Assembly: GCA_051648405.1 (NCBI GenBank)
Contig: JBOFFC010000136.1
Span: 1 to 38,059, forward strand
From: JBOFFC01 sp051648405
Lineage (GTDB): Bacteria; Planctomycetota; Planctomycetia; Pirellulales; Lacipirellulaceae
Direction of reading: 5' to 3'
DNA length: 38,059 nt
The position numbers were made by a program, and so were the translations under genes. Shown here one piece after another: positions 17,171-25,560 of this stretch (positions are counted from its first letter, which is position 1; the number at the start of each line of letters is the position of its first letter). The notes beneath the pieces were generated by a model, which saw nothing but the letters and a program-made list of their open reading frames with translations, had not been told where the DNA came from and searched no databases.

Positions 17171-18730
17171 ATGAGCGTCTCACGGATTCCTGCGCACGCG
17201 TTCTGCGGCGCGGCCCTCGGCTTGGCGATCGCCTCGCGACTGCTCGCGCAGCCCTTCGCGTTCAACGGCCCGGGGCTCGACCCGGCCTCGGTGCGCGTCA
17301 CCACGTTCGCCACGGGGCTCCACTTCCCGGTCGGCATGTCGGCGCTCGACGACGGCTCGGTGCTGGTCGCCGTGAGCAACGGCACGGGGTCGTTCTTCGG
17401 ATCGACAAGCGGCTCGATCGTGCGGCTCGTGGACGCCGACGGCGACGGCGTGAGCGAGTCGCGCGAGACGCTCGTCTCGAACGTCCCCGGGGGTCGCCTG
17501 TCGAGCCTCGACCGGGCGGGCAACCTCGTCGCCGTCACGGGGCAGGGAACCGACGTACCGATCGCGGTCTACCGACTCGGCGCCACGCCGTCGTCGCCGA
17601 TGTCGCTCGTCGGTCGACTCAACCTGACCTACCCCGGTGGGGGGGGCTGGCTCCACCCGCACTCGTCGCTTGCCCTGCGCGAGAAGCCCGCCGAGGCGGG
17701 GGTCTACGAGCTGTACTTCCAGCTCGGCTCCGACACGAATATCGGTGTGACGACACGCACCGTGGGCCTGGGTGGAACGCTGGGCCTCACGGCGACGCTC
17801 GCGGGGGACGCGGTGCATCGCGTCGAGCTCGTCGATTCGGGGGGGAGCGTCACGGCGCGTAATCACACGGTCGTCGCGACCGGGCTGCGCAACGCCACCG
17901 GGCTGGCATTCCACCCGGTGAGCGGCGACCTCTACATCGGCGACAACGGGATCGACGGCCTGGTAGATCCGAACGAACCAACGAGCCCCGACGAGATCAA
18001 CGTCTTGCCGGCCGCGAGCCTTGGTGGCGCCCCCGAGAACTACGGTTTTCCCGGCACGTACCAGCAGTACCGAACCGGCGCGCAGGTCGGCTCGGGAGGG
18101 ATCGCGCCGCTGGTGAACATCCAACCCCTCCCCTCACCCAACGGATTCGAGGCCGAAGGGGTGAACGAGATCGCGTTCGCGCCGCCCCTGTTCCCCGAGC
18201 CGTTCGCGGGGGGGTTGTTCGCGGGGATGCACGGCAAGTTCTCCTTGGGGGGCATCGCGAACGAAGAGAACCCGCTGGTGTTCGTTGACGTCGAGAACGC
18301 GTCGTACTTCCACGCCGTGTCGAACGCCGAGGCGGGAGTCGGGCACCTCGACGGGTTTCATTCGACGCGCGACACGCTGTACCTTTCGGACCTGAGCCCC
18401 AGCGGCGGCCTGTCGAGCACGGCCGCCAACACGGGCGTGGTTTACGCGATCAAGTCACTGGTGATCCCCGGGGACTACAACCGCGACGGCCAAGTCGATG
18501 CCGCCGACTACACGGTGTGGCGCGACAACCTCGGCCAAGTCGGCCTGGGCCTCGCGGCCGACGGCAACGGCGACTTCGCCGTCACCGCAGCCGACTACGA
18601 CGTGTGGTCCGCGGCCTACGGCACGGGGGTCGGCGTCAGCCAGTCGGTCCCCGAGCCCCACGCCGTCGCTGTCGCCGCGACGTTCGGTTCGATGGTCGGC
18701 TTCCGGCGGCTAAGTCGCCGCGAAAAGTAG
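17171..18730 (+). CDS. Exported sugar-dehydrogenase-like propeller with dockerin and PEP-CTERM
   Basis: The 519-residue product has a signal peptide (about 1-26), then a domain (about 40-425) with the look of the glucose/sorbosone dehydrogenase six-bladed propeller: TTFATGLHFPVGMSALDDG, HPHSSLALREKP, GLRNATGLAFHPVSGDLYIGDNG and PENYGFPG. True members oxidise sugars using PQQ in the periplasm; I cannot confirm the cofactor ligands here. A dockerin type I follows at about 432-487 (GDYNRDGQVDAADYTVW, then DGNGDFAVTAADYDVW), and the end carries VPEP plus a hydrophobic helix and a basic tail, the PEP-CTERM signal. ATG 17171 is set by AAGGAG at 17160-17165. It is flanked on both sides by inverted copies of a 158-bp element. 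Confidence 0.86.
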   Translation: MSVSRIPAHAFCGAALGLAIASRLLAQPFAFNGPGLDPASVRVTTFATGLHFPVGMSALDDGSVLVAVSNGTGSFFGSTSGSIVRLVDADGDGVSESRETLVSNVPGGRLSSLDRAGNLVAVTGQGTDVPIAVYRLGATPSSPMSLVGRLNLTYPGGGGWLHPHSSLALREKPAEAGVYELYFQLGSDTNIGVTTRTVGLGGTLGLTATLAGDAVHRVELVDSGGSVTARNHTVVATGLRNATGLAFHPVSGDLYIGDNGIDGLVDPNEPTSPDEINVLPAASLGGAPENYGFPGTYQQYRTGAQVGSGGIAPLVNIQPLPSPNGFEAEGVNEIAFAPPLFPEPFAGGLFAGMHGKFSLGGIANEENPLVFVDVENASYFHAVSNAEAGVGHLDGFHSTRDTLYLSDLSPSGGLSSTAANTGVVYAIKSLVIPGDYNRDGQVDAADYTVWRDNLGQVGLGLAADGNGDFAVTAADYDVWSAAYGTGVGVSQSVPEPHAVAVAATFGSMVGFRRLSRREK

Positions 18731-18751
18731 CTCCGCAGCTGACCCGATCGC

Positions 18752-18909
18752 CTAGTAGCCTGTTGATTTTTCGACAGGCTGCGTCGTCGCAGGGAGGGGA
18801 CGTCGAAACCGTGGCGCTTTCGCCGCGGTTTCGCGAGCCGCGAGCGGCTCGGCAGTGAGCTTGGCGAGGTTGAAAAACGCCACGACGGCGTTATTCAACA
18901 GACTGCTAG
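18752..18909 (-). repeat. 158-bp inverted-repeat element, right copy
   Basis: The reverse complement of this segment matches 16909-17066 over the whole 158 bp with about a dozen differences, including the terminal repeats (CTAGTAGCCTGTTGA and TCAACAGACTGCTAG in plus-strand order, slightly degenerate). It begins 21 bp after the stop of the sugar-dehydrogenase-like gene. The two copies have the same inner edge facing the gene, as in a composite element, but they may also be independent insertions of an abundant repeat or serve as terminators. Confidence 0.85.
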
Positions 18910-19194
18910 CGCCGCAGCCGACCGCGTTTCAAGGACCGGCTCGCCCGGAAGGTCGCTGCTGGATGCAGGTCAGGCGACGCCCAAACGCGTCCGGCTCGCG
19001 GACCAATCGCCTCGCCTTGCGGCATAACAACGCCACGGGGGGCGTCCGAAGATCGCACCGTGGCCGGTCGATCGATCCGGACTAGACTAAAGTGCCCAGA
19101 GTCGGCAGGCGTTTTTTCGCGAACGCCTGGCGGACGCCCACGAGGCGATCCCCTCCTATCCGTGGGACCGGCGCAGCACCGCGTGTGAGACTCA
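18910..19194. other. Upstream region of the sigma/kinase operon
   Basis: No gene is apparent in these 285 bp. A 7-bp stem AGGCGTT/AACGCCT at 19107-19128 encloses a T-rich loop and lies about 65 bp before the GTG start of the sigma factor. This region must carry the promoter of the four-gene operon; I cannot identify its elements. If the ECF sigma factor is autoregulated, its recognition sequence should lie here. Confidence 0.4.
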
Positions 19195-19752
19195 GTGCCA
19201 GCATCCGATTCCTCGCTGATGCGTCGTTTCCGCCGGGGCGACCAGGACGCCGCCACGGCGCTTTATTTGCGCTACGCGGACCGGCTGACGGCCCTCGCCG
19301 AGAAGAAGACGGGCGCCGACTTGAAGGTTCGGTTCGACGCCGACGACGTCGTCCAATCGGTATTTCGGACGTTCTTCCGCCGCGTGGCAGGGGGGGCTTA
19401 CGACGTTCCGGAGGGGGACGAGCTTTGGGGGTTGCTACTCGTGGTTACGCTGAACAAAGTCCGTGGCCTAGCTTCCCGGCACCGGGCCCAAAAGCGGGCC
19501 GTCGGCGCCTCGAGCGGGGGCGAAGCGGCGGAAGTGGTCGCGGCCGACGACGAAGCGTCGCTCCGAGTCCTGAAGATGACGATCGACGAGTTCGCGCAGT
19601 CCCTCGACGCGGGCCACCAACACATCCTCGAGCTCCGAGTGGAGGGCTACGAAGTCGCGGAGATCGCCGCCCGCTGCGGACGGACCAAACGGACCGTCGA
19701 GCGGGTGCTGCAAACGCTCCGCGAGTCGCTCCGTCGCCAGATCGATGACTGA
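19195..19752 (+). CDS. ECF-type RNA polymerase sigma factor
   Basis: A 185-residue protein with sigma-70 region 2 at about residues 8-75 (RRFRRGDQDAATALYLRYADRL then DADDVVQSVFRTFFRR) and region 4 at about 138-183 (GHQHILELRVEGYEVAEIAARCGRTKRTVERVLQTLRESL, a helix-turn-helix). It lacks region 3, as ECF factors do, and resembles the planctomycete ECF groups that sit beside Ser/Thr kinases rather than anti-sigma factors. It would direct RNA polymerase to a small set of promoters. The start is GTG at 19195, giving MPASDSSLMRRF. Its stop overlaps the start of the kinase gene by 8 bp (ATG 19745, TGA 19750-19752), so the two are translationally linked; the kinase is the likely regulator. Confidence 0.9.
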   Translation: MPASDSSLMRRFRRGDQDAATALYLRYADRLTALAEKKTGADLKVRFDADDVVQSVFRTFFRRVAGGAYDVPEGDELWGLLLVVTLNKVRGLASRHRAQKRAVGASSGGEAAEVVAADDEASLRVLKMTIDEFAQSLDAGHQHILELRVEGYEVAEIAARCGRTKRTVERVLQTLRESLRRQIDD

Positions 19753-22621
19753 CCAACTCGCCACCGCCGCCCCGATCGACGACTTCGAGTCGCTCGTCGA
19801 GTCGTTCGAGCGTCGTCGGTTCGACGGCGAAGCGCTCGGCGTGGTCGATGTGCTCCCGGAAGGCTCCCCGGACCGCCGGGCCGCGGTCGCGTGCGAGCTC
19901 GTGAGGATCGATCTGGAGATCGCTCGCGCCCGCGGCGAGGGGCGTACGATCGACGACTACCGCGCGTCGCTGCCTGAGCTGTTCGCCAGGCCCGAGCTCC
20001 TGGCGCTCGTGGCCTTCGAGGAGTGGCGCCTGCGACGCGAGGCGGGGGAGCGCCCCAGCCGCGACGAGTACCTCGAGCGCTACGGCCTCCCGCCGAGCGT
20101 CTGGCCGAGCGCGGGGCGTGAAGACGGCGCGCCGGCGCCGGCGTACCCCCGCGTCGGCGACAAGTTCGACGGCATGCCGCTCGAGCGTGTGCTCGGGGCC
20201 GGGGCGTTCAGCCGCGTGTACGTCGCGCGGCAGCCGCGTTTTGGCGACCGCCGCGTGGTGCTCAAGGTGACCGCTGACGCTTCGATCGAGCCGCAGCGGC
20301 TCGGTCGGTTGCAGCACACGAACGTCGTGCCGCTCTACTCGGCGCACCGCGACCACGGCCTGCTCGGCCTCTGCATGCCGCTGCTGGGGGAGCGCACGCT
20401 CGAGCACTTGTTGCACCGCGGCGTTCGTGACGAGGGCGCCGTGACGACGGTCGCGGTCGCGAACGCACCCACGATCGAGGGGCGTTGCGACCTCTCCGCC
20501 GCGCCCGCTCGCCCCGCGCCGGCCGAACCCGATCGGGTTCCGTGGCGTGACGCGGCGACGATCGTGGCGGACCTAGCCGATGGCCTCCAGCACGCGCACG
20601 ACCGCGGGCTTGTGCACGGCGACGTCAAGCCGGCGAACGTGCTCTTCGGGGACGACGACGTCGCACGTCTGCTCGACTTCAACCTGTCGAGCGACTCGAG
20701 CGTCGCCGACCCGACGACGCTGGTGGTCGGCGGGACCCTCCCGTACTTGGCGCCGGAACACCTCGAAGCACTCGTGTCGGGCGATCGGGTCACGCCGTCG
20801 TGCGACGTCTATTCGCTGGGAGTGGTGCTGTACGAGCTCGTAGCCGGGCGTCCCCCGTTCCCGCACAGAAGCGGGACCTTGCCCGACCTGGCCGTCGCGA
20901 TGCGGGGCGACCGTGTCGCTGGCGCGGCGCCGCTCGCCGCCGCGCCGGCCGGGTTGGCCGCGATCGTGGCCAAGTGCCTCGCCCCCGAAGCCACGGAGCG
21001 CTACTCGAGCGCCGCCGAGTTCGGCGCCGAACTGCGTCGCGAACTGAACGACCAGCCGCTCGCCGCGACGCGGGTCCCCTCGCTGGCGCATCGGTTCGCG
21101 AAGTGGCGTCGCAGGAACCGAGGCGCGCTGCTCCGCGCGGCAGTCGGGCTGGGGTGTCTGGCGAGCTTCGCCGGCCTGCTGTACGCCGCGTCGCAGACGG
21201 AGTTGGCCGAGTCCCTCCGAGCGACGCAAGCCGTTGCTGAGTTCGACCGCTTGGCGAACGTGGCGCGGATGAACCTGTGCGTCCCGGACATCGACGGAGA
21301 CGTTGAGCGCGACGGGATGGCGGCGATCGCCGAGTCGTTCGACGCGTTGAAGCTGGCTGCTGACCACCCCTCGCCGATCGTCGCCCGGCTAGCGCAAGGC
21401 GAGCGTGATCGCGTCGCGCTAGGTGTCTCGGAGCTCGTGCTGCTCGCGGAAGGGCGCGACGGGGGCGAATCGCTGCGTCGCGATCGGTTGACGGCCTCGT
21501 TCGCGCCGTGGGGTCTGCAGATCTCGCTCGACGGGGCGTCCGAGCACGGGGCGTCCGAGCACGGGGCGTCGGAGCACGGGGCGTCGATCGACCATGCCTT
21601 CGGCGAGGCGCTCGCTTTGCTACGCGAAGGGGACGCGAAGCGTGCCGACATCGTGCTCGAGGCGGCGCTCAACGAACGCGGCGGGGACCCCGCGCTCTGG
21701 TTGGAGCGGGGCGTCGCCCGGGCGAGCCTCGGCGACAGCCCCGGCGCTCGCGAGTGCTTCACCGCGGCGATCGCGCTGGCGCCGCGGGCCTCCGCCGTTT
21801 GGCGCCACCGGGCTTACGCGGCGATCGACGAAGGGCGCTTCGCGGAGGCCCTCGCCGACCTCGATCGCGCCGAGCCGTCCGCGCGACGCTCCTCGGAGGT
21901 GCGCCTGAACCGCGCTATTGCGCTGGCCGGGCTGCGCCGCTGGGACGAAGCGGCCGAAAGCGCAACCGAGGCGATCGCGCTAGGGGCCGAACGCCCCCGC
22001 GCCTACTTGCTGCGAGCACGATGCCACGACGCGACGGGGAAGGGGGCCGACGCCGATCGCGATCGCCAGAAGGCCGCCTCGACCGAGCCGATTGACGATC
22101 AAGACTGGGCCGCGAAGGCAATCGCGCTGACCGATGGCGACGCCGAGCGGGCGCTCGCCGAGCTCGACCGAGGCCTCGCGGCGTTCCCGAGGTCAGTCGT
22201 ATTGCTGAGGAACCGCGTCCACCTCCTGGGGGACGTGTTGCACCGCGAGCAAGAAGCCGCCGAGGCGACGTCGCGGCTGCTTGGCGTCCTCCCCGAAGAC
22301 CCGGCCGCGCTGCTCGGGCGGGCGGTGTGCAACGCCCGGCTCGGAAACGACCAGCAGGCGCTTGCCGACGCGGGGCTCGCCGAGGCGCTGAAACTAAGAC
22401 CGATCGACCACATGCAACTCGCCTGCGTCCATTCGCTCCTCGCGCCGCGTGACGCAGCACGGGTCGAGGACGCCGTGCGACTGCTGCGGGTGTCGATCGG
22501 CGCCGAGCCGCGGCTCGCCGCCCGGGCGTCGCGTGACCCTGACCTCGCGCCGGTCCTCGACGACAAGCGTGTTGAACGCCTGCTCGCGGCGGCGCTTTCT
22601 TTCGAGGAGGCCAGCCGATGA
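19745..22621 (+). CDS. Transmembrane Ser/Thr protein kinase with TPR repeats
   Basis: A 958-residue protein. The kinase domain spans about 144-430: glycine loop LGAGAFSRVYVA, Lys174 in VVLKV, catalytic loop HGDVKPANVL (291-300, with HGD in place of HRD), DFN (311-313) in place of DFG, and APE (336-338). All residues needed for phosphotransfer are present. An N-terminal region of 140 residues precedes it. A single membrane helix follows at about 461-482, and the C-terminal 350 residues contain TPR-like units, for example DPALWLERGVARASLGDSPG and SAVWRHRAYAAIDEG. A tandem EHGAS repeat lies at about 596-612. It probably links an external or peptide signal to the sigma factor encoded upstream. 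Its stop overlaps the next start as ATGA. Confidence 0.93.
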   Translation: MTDQLATAAPIDDFESLVESFERRRFDGEALGVVDVLPEGSPDRRAAVACELVRIDLEIARARGEGRTIDDYRASLPELFARPELLALVAFEEWRLRREAGERPSRDEYLERYGLPPSVWPSAGREDGAPAPAYPRVGDKFDGMPLERVLGAGAFSRVYVARQPRFGDRRVVLKVTADASIEPQRLGRLQHTNVVPLYSAHRDHGLLGLCMPLLGERTLEHLLHRGVRDEGAVTTVAVANAPTIEGRCDLSAAPARPAPAEPDRVPWRDAATIVADLADGLQHAHDRGLVHGDVKPANVLFGDDDVARLLDFNLSSDSSVADPTTLVVGGTLPYLAPEHLEALVSGDRVTPSCDVYSLGVVLYELVAGRPPFPHRSGTLPDLAVAMRGDRVAGAAPLAAAPAGLAAIVAKCLAPEATERYSSAAEFGAELRRELNDQPLAATRVPSLAHRFAKWRRRNRGALLRAAVGLGCLASFAGLLYAASQTELAESLRATQAVAEFDRLANVARMNLCVPDIDGDVERDGMAAIAESFDALKLAADHPSPIVARLAQGERDRVALGVSELVLLAEGRDGGESLRRDRLTASFAPWGLQISLDGASEHGASEHGASEHGASIDHAFGEALALLREGDAKRADIVLEAALNERGGDPALWLERGVARASLGDSPGARECFTAAIALAPRASAVWRHRAYAAIDEGRFAEALADLDRAEPSARRSSEVRLNRAIALAGLRRWDEAAESATEAIALGAERPRAYLLRARCHDATGKGADADRDRQKAASTEPIDDQDWAAKAIALTDGDAERALAELDRGLAAFPRSVVLLRNRVHLLGDVLHREQEAAEATSRLLGVLPEDPAALLGRAVCNARLGNDQQALADAGLAEALKLRPIDHMQLACVHSLLAPRDAARVEDAVRLLRVSIGAEPRLAARASRDPDLAPVLDDKRVERLLAAALSFEEASR
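21531..21590 (+). repeat. 15-bp tandem repeat inside the kinase gene
   Basis: The unit ACGGGGCGTCCGAGC occurs at 21531, 21546 and 21561 (one mismatch), with a partial fourth copy from 21576. It keeps the frame and encodes a pentapeptide EHGAS repeat in the linker between the membrane helix and the TPRs, so copy number can vary without breaking the protein. Confidence 0.85.
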
Positions 22622-25560
22622 GCCGTCGCAAGCACAACCGACGCCCACGGTGGCGTCCGCGGATCGAGCGCCTCGAAGAGCGCTACGCCCTCGACGGCGC
22701 CGGCGCGCTGCTGGGCGCCGACGGCTACATGACGCTCAGCTTCGCCCCCGACGGGACGAGTGTCGCCGGCCAAGCGAGCACGCTCGACTCGCGGTTCGGC
22801 ACGCTCGCCTCGCAACAGGCTTGGCAGGACACGATCCTCCGCGCTTTCCAGACCTGGGCCGTGCACACGAGCGCCGACGTCGGACTCGTCGCGGACTCGG
22901 GCGACCCCCTCGGGTCCCCCGGCGCTACGAGGCGCGACGCGCGGTTCGGCGACATCCGCATTGCCGGCATCGCGATGGCGCCCGAGATCGGGGCGATCTC
23001 GGTCCCCATTACCAGCGTTGTCAGCGGGACGTGGCACGCCGACATCGTCTTCAACACGGCGTTCCCTTACCAGTCGCTCGACGACGTCTTCGCGATCGCA
23101 CTGCACGAAGCGGGCAACGTCTTCGGGTTGCTCGACAACAACGACCCGAACTCGCCGATGAAGGCCGGGCCAATCCCGACCGCGACCGTCCCGACGGCGG
23201 CCGACATCGCGGCGCTGCAAGCGCTGCACGGCGTCCGCGCCCCCGACCTCAACGAGCTCGACGACTCCAACGAGCCGTCGCCGAACAACACCCGCGCGTC
23301 GGCGAACGAGTGGGAGCCCGGTTCGACCGACGGCGGCGCCGAGGGTTCGTTCCCGGCTCTTGCGATCGGCGACGTGCAAAACTCGGCGGACGTCGATTAC
23401 TTCGCGCTCGAAACGCCCGACGCCTACTCGGGCCCCGTTACGTTCCGGCTGAGGACCGACGGGATCAGTGTGCTGCGCGGCAAGCTGACGATCGAAGACG
23501 GCGCGGGGGTCACCCTGGCCACGGCGACCGGGCTGGGTGATCGGGGGGGCACGGTGTCGGTCACGTTGCCGTCGATCACGCCCGGGGCGACGCTCTACGC
23601 GCGTATCGAAGGGGCGCCCGCCGCGGGACTGTTCGGCGTCGGCGGCTATGCGCTCGTCGCGAGGTTCGACGGGGTGAACACCGTCTCTGAGGCCCGCCTC
23701 CTCGAGGCGACCGACGGCTCGCTCCGGCGCCTAGAGCTCGACGACCTCGACGACGTGTTCGACGCCGCCGAGGACTACTTCCGCGACGACCTGGGGGTGA
23801 ACGACTCGCTCGCCACGGCGACGCCGCTCGCCGACGCCGCCGGGTTCGCGACTTCGGCGCGCTATGAAACACTCGCCAGCGTCGGGACGGTTGGCGATGT
23901 TGATTACTACCGCCTCGCCTCCGCCGACCCGTCGGGGGCGGGGGTCGTCTACGTCGCCCTCCGCGCGACGGACCGCGGCCGCCTCGTCCCCGCGGTGCAG
24001 GTGCTCGACGCGCTCGGCCAACCGGTTGCCAGCCGCGTACTGGTCAACGGCGCCGGCGAACTGCTCGTCGAGGCCGACCTCTCGGCCGGCGCCGACTTGT
24101 ACCTGCGTGTCGCGGCGGCCGACGGCGCCGGGCCGTTCCAGCGGGGCAACTACGCGCTGTCGGTCGGCTTCGGCGCAACGCCCCAAGCGCTCGCGACCTT
24201 CGCGTCGGGCACGCTGGCGACGCTCAGCAGCCGCAACGAGCACACCGTCTACGTGGCGGAGCCGCAACTGCTGCACCTGGCGCTCGAGGCCTCGCTTGCG
24301 AACGCCACGGGCGAGGCGGCCGTCGTCGCCGAAGTGCGCTCGTCCACCGGGGCGGTCGTCTACCGCGTCGCGTCGAAGCCGGGGAGCACCCGATCAGCCG
24401 GCGCCGTGTTCCTGCCGATCGGCCAGTACACGGTGGTCGTCTGGGGAATCGGCATGCCGGGGGTGAGCGCCGGCCCGTTCGGGTACGCACTCCGCGGCGC
24501 GGCGTTCTCTGACCCGTTCGTCGGCGACGGGAGCGACCCCACAACGAACCCCTTCACCTGCGGCTCGGGCAACCCGGGTTTCTATTGCTACCCGGGCGAC
24601 ATCGTCTCGTCCGACCCGTTTCTGTGGGAGGACTTCGTCCAGCAGTTGCCGACACCCCCGCCGACGCTACCCCTCCCCGAGACGATCACGCTGCTGCTGG
24701 GGGACTGGTGGCGTTGGGCGTGGGGGACGTTCGGCGGCAACGGCCCGCCGCTGGCGCAGGACGACTCGTACTCGCAAGGGGGTCCCCCCGCAGGGGTGGC
24801 TCCGATCACCGCGCCACGCAGCGTGCTGACGAACGACATCGACCCGACCAACGACCCGATCGTCGCGATCCTCGAAAGCGCGCCGACCAGCGGGTCCGTA
24901 TCCCTTCAGTCGGACGGCAAGTTCACGTTCGTCCCCGCGCCGGGCTTCTCCGGCGCCGTGACGTTCACCTACCGGGCGTTCGACTTCGTTACGACGTCGG
25001 GGATCGGGACCGTCACGATCCAAGTCGCCCCCCCGGGGCTGCCCGGAGACTACAGCAACGACGGCGTCGTCGATCAGGCCGACTACGACGTGTGGGTCGC
25101 CGGCTACGGCGGGTCGGGGGGCCCCGCCGACGGGAACCGCGACGGCTTTGTGAACGCGGCCGACTACGCGATCTGGCGCGACAACCTCGGCCGGACGTCG
25201 CCGCCGGCGCTGGCGTTGCTGCGATCGGCCGAGCCGCCTGCGGCGGTGACGGGGAATCAGGGGACTGCGAATCGAGGTGCTGCGAATCAGAGCACAGCGC
25301 CCGAACGGTCGCCGCCGATCGGCGTCGTAGCCGTCGTCAGCCCGACGGCTAGGACTAGGTTCGCCCCCGCTCTACGGCAACCGCTTTTGGGGTCCGTGGC
25401 GTCGCCAAGCCTGCGTCTGCTCACCGCGTTGGTCGCGGCGCCGACGGTCCCGACGACCACTCCGCGGGACGAGGCGTTCGCGGAGCTCGGTCACCAACCG
25501 GTCGCTACCACGCCGACCCCGGCTCGGGTCGCTGCTCGTCGGGCGGGGCTCGCACGATGA
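22618..25560 (+). CDS. Exported matrixin-like protein with defective zinc site and dockerin
   Basis: A 980-residue protein. The basic N-terminus with RPRIERLEERYAL matches the planctomycete extracellular export motif (Planc_extracel type). Residues about 35-210 resemble a matrixin/M10 metalloprotease domain: the helix ALHEAGNVFGLLDNNDPNSPM carries H163, E164, G170 and D173, but Asn167 stands where the second zinc His is expected (HExxHxxGxxH/D). Two pre-peptidase C-terminal-like beta domains follow (about 240-365 and 415-525), then a cadherin-like/tandem-95 type domain (about 715-800), then a dockerin type I (about 806-865; NDGVVDQADYDVW and NRDGFVNAADYAIW). There is no PEP-CTERM; the tail is low complexity. 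Its ATG overlaps the kinase stop (ATGA), and its stop overlaps the next ATG. Confidence 0.87.
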   Translation: MSRRKHNRRPRWRPRIERLEERYALDGAGALLGADGYMTLSFAPDGTSVAGQASTLDSRFGTLASQQAWQDTILRAFQTWAVHTSADVGLVADSGDPLGSPGATRRDARFGDIRIAGIAMAPEIGAISVPITSVVSGTWHADIVFNTAFPYQSLDDVFAIALHEAGNVFGLLDNNDPNSPMKAGPIPTATVPTAADIAALQALHGVRAPDLNELDDSNEPSPNNTRASANEWEPGSTDGGAEGSFPALAIGDVQNSADVDYFALETPDAYSGPVTFRLRTDGISVLRGKLTIEDGAGVTLATATGLGDRGGTVSVTLPSITPGATLYARIEGAPAAGLFGVGGYALVARFDGVNTVSEARLLEATDGSLRRLELDDLDDVFDAAEDYFRDDLGVNDSLATATPLADAAGFATSARYETLASVGTVGDVDYYRLASADPSGAGVVYVALRATDRGRLVPAVQVLDALGQPVASRVLVNGAGELLVEADLSAGADLYLRVAAADGAGPFQRGNYALSVGFGATPQALATFASGTLATLSSRNEHTVYVAEPQLLHLALEASLANATGEAAVVAEVRSSTGAVVYRVASKPGSTRSAGAVFLPIGQYTVVVWGIGMPGVSAGPFGYALRGAAFSDPFVGDGSDPTTNPFTCGSGNPGFYCYPGDIVSSDPFLWEDFVQQLPTPPPTLPLPETITLLLGDWWRWAWGTFGGNGPPLAQDDSYSQGGPPAGVAPITAPRSVLTNDIDPTNDPIVAILESAPTSGSVSLQSDGKFTFVPAPGFSGAVTFTYRAFDFVTTSGIGTVTIQVAPPGLPGDYSNDGVVDQADYDVWVAGYGGSGGPADGNRDGFVNAADYAIWRDNLGRTSPPALALLRSAEPPAAVTGNQGTANRGAANQSTAPERSPPIGVVAVVSPTARTRFAPALRQPLLGSVASPSLRLLTALVAAPTVPTTTPRDEAFAELGHQPVATTPTPARVAARRAGLAR

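Noticed and set aside
21531..21590. Short tandem repeat as CRISPR-like array
   Set aside because: The units are contiguous 15-mers without spacers and encode a pentapeptide inside a gene.
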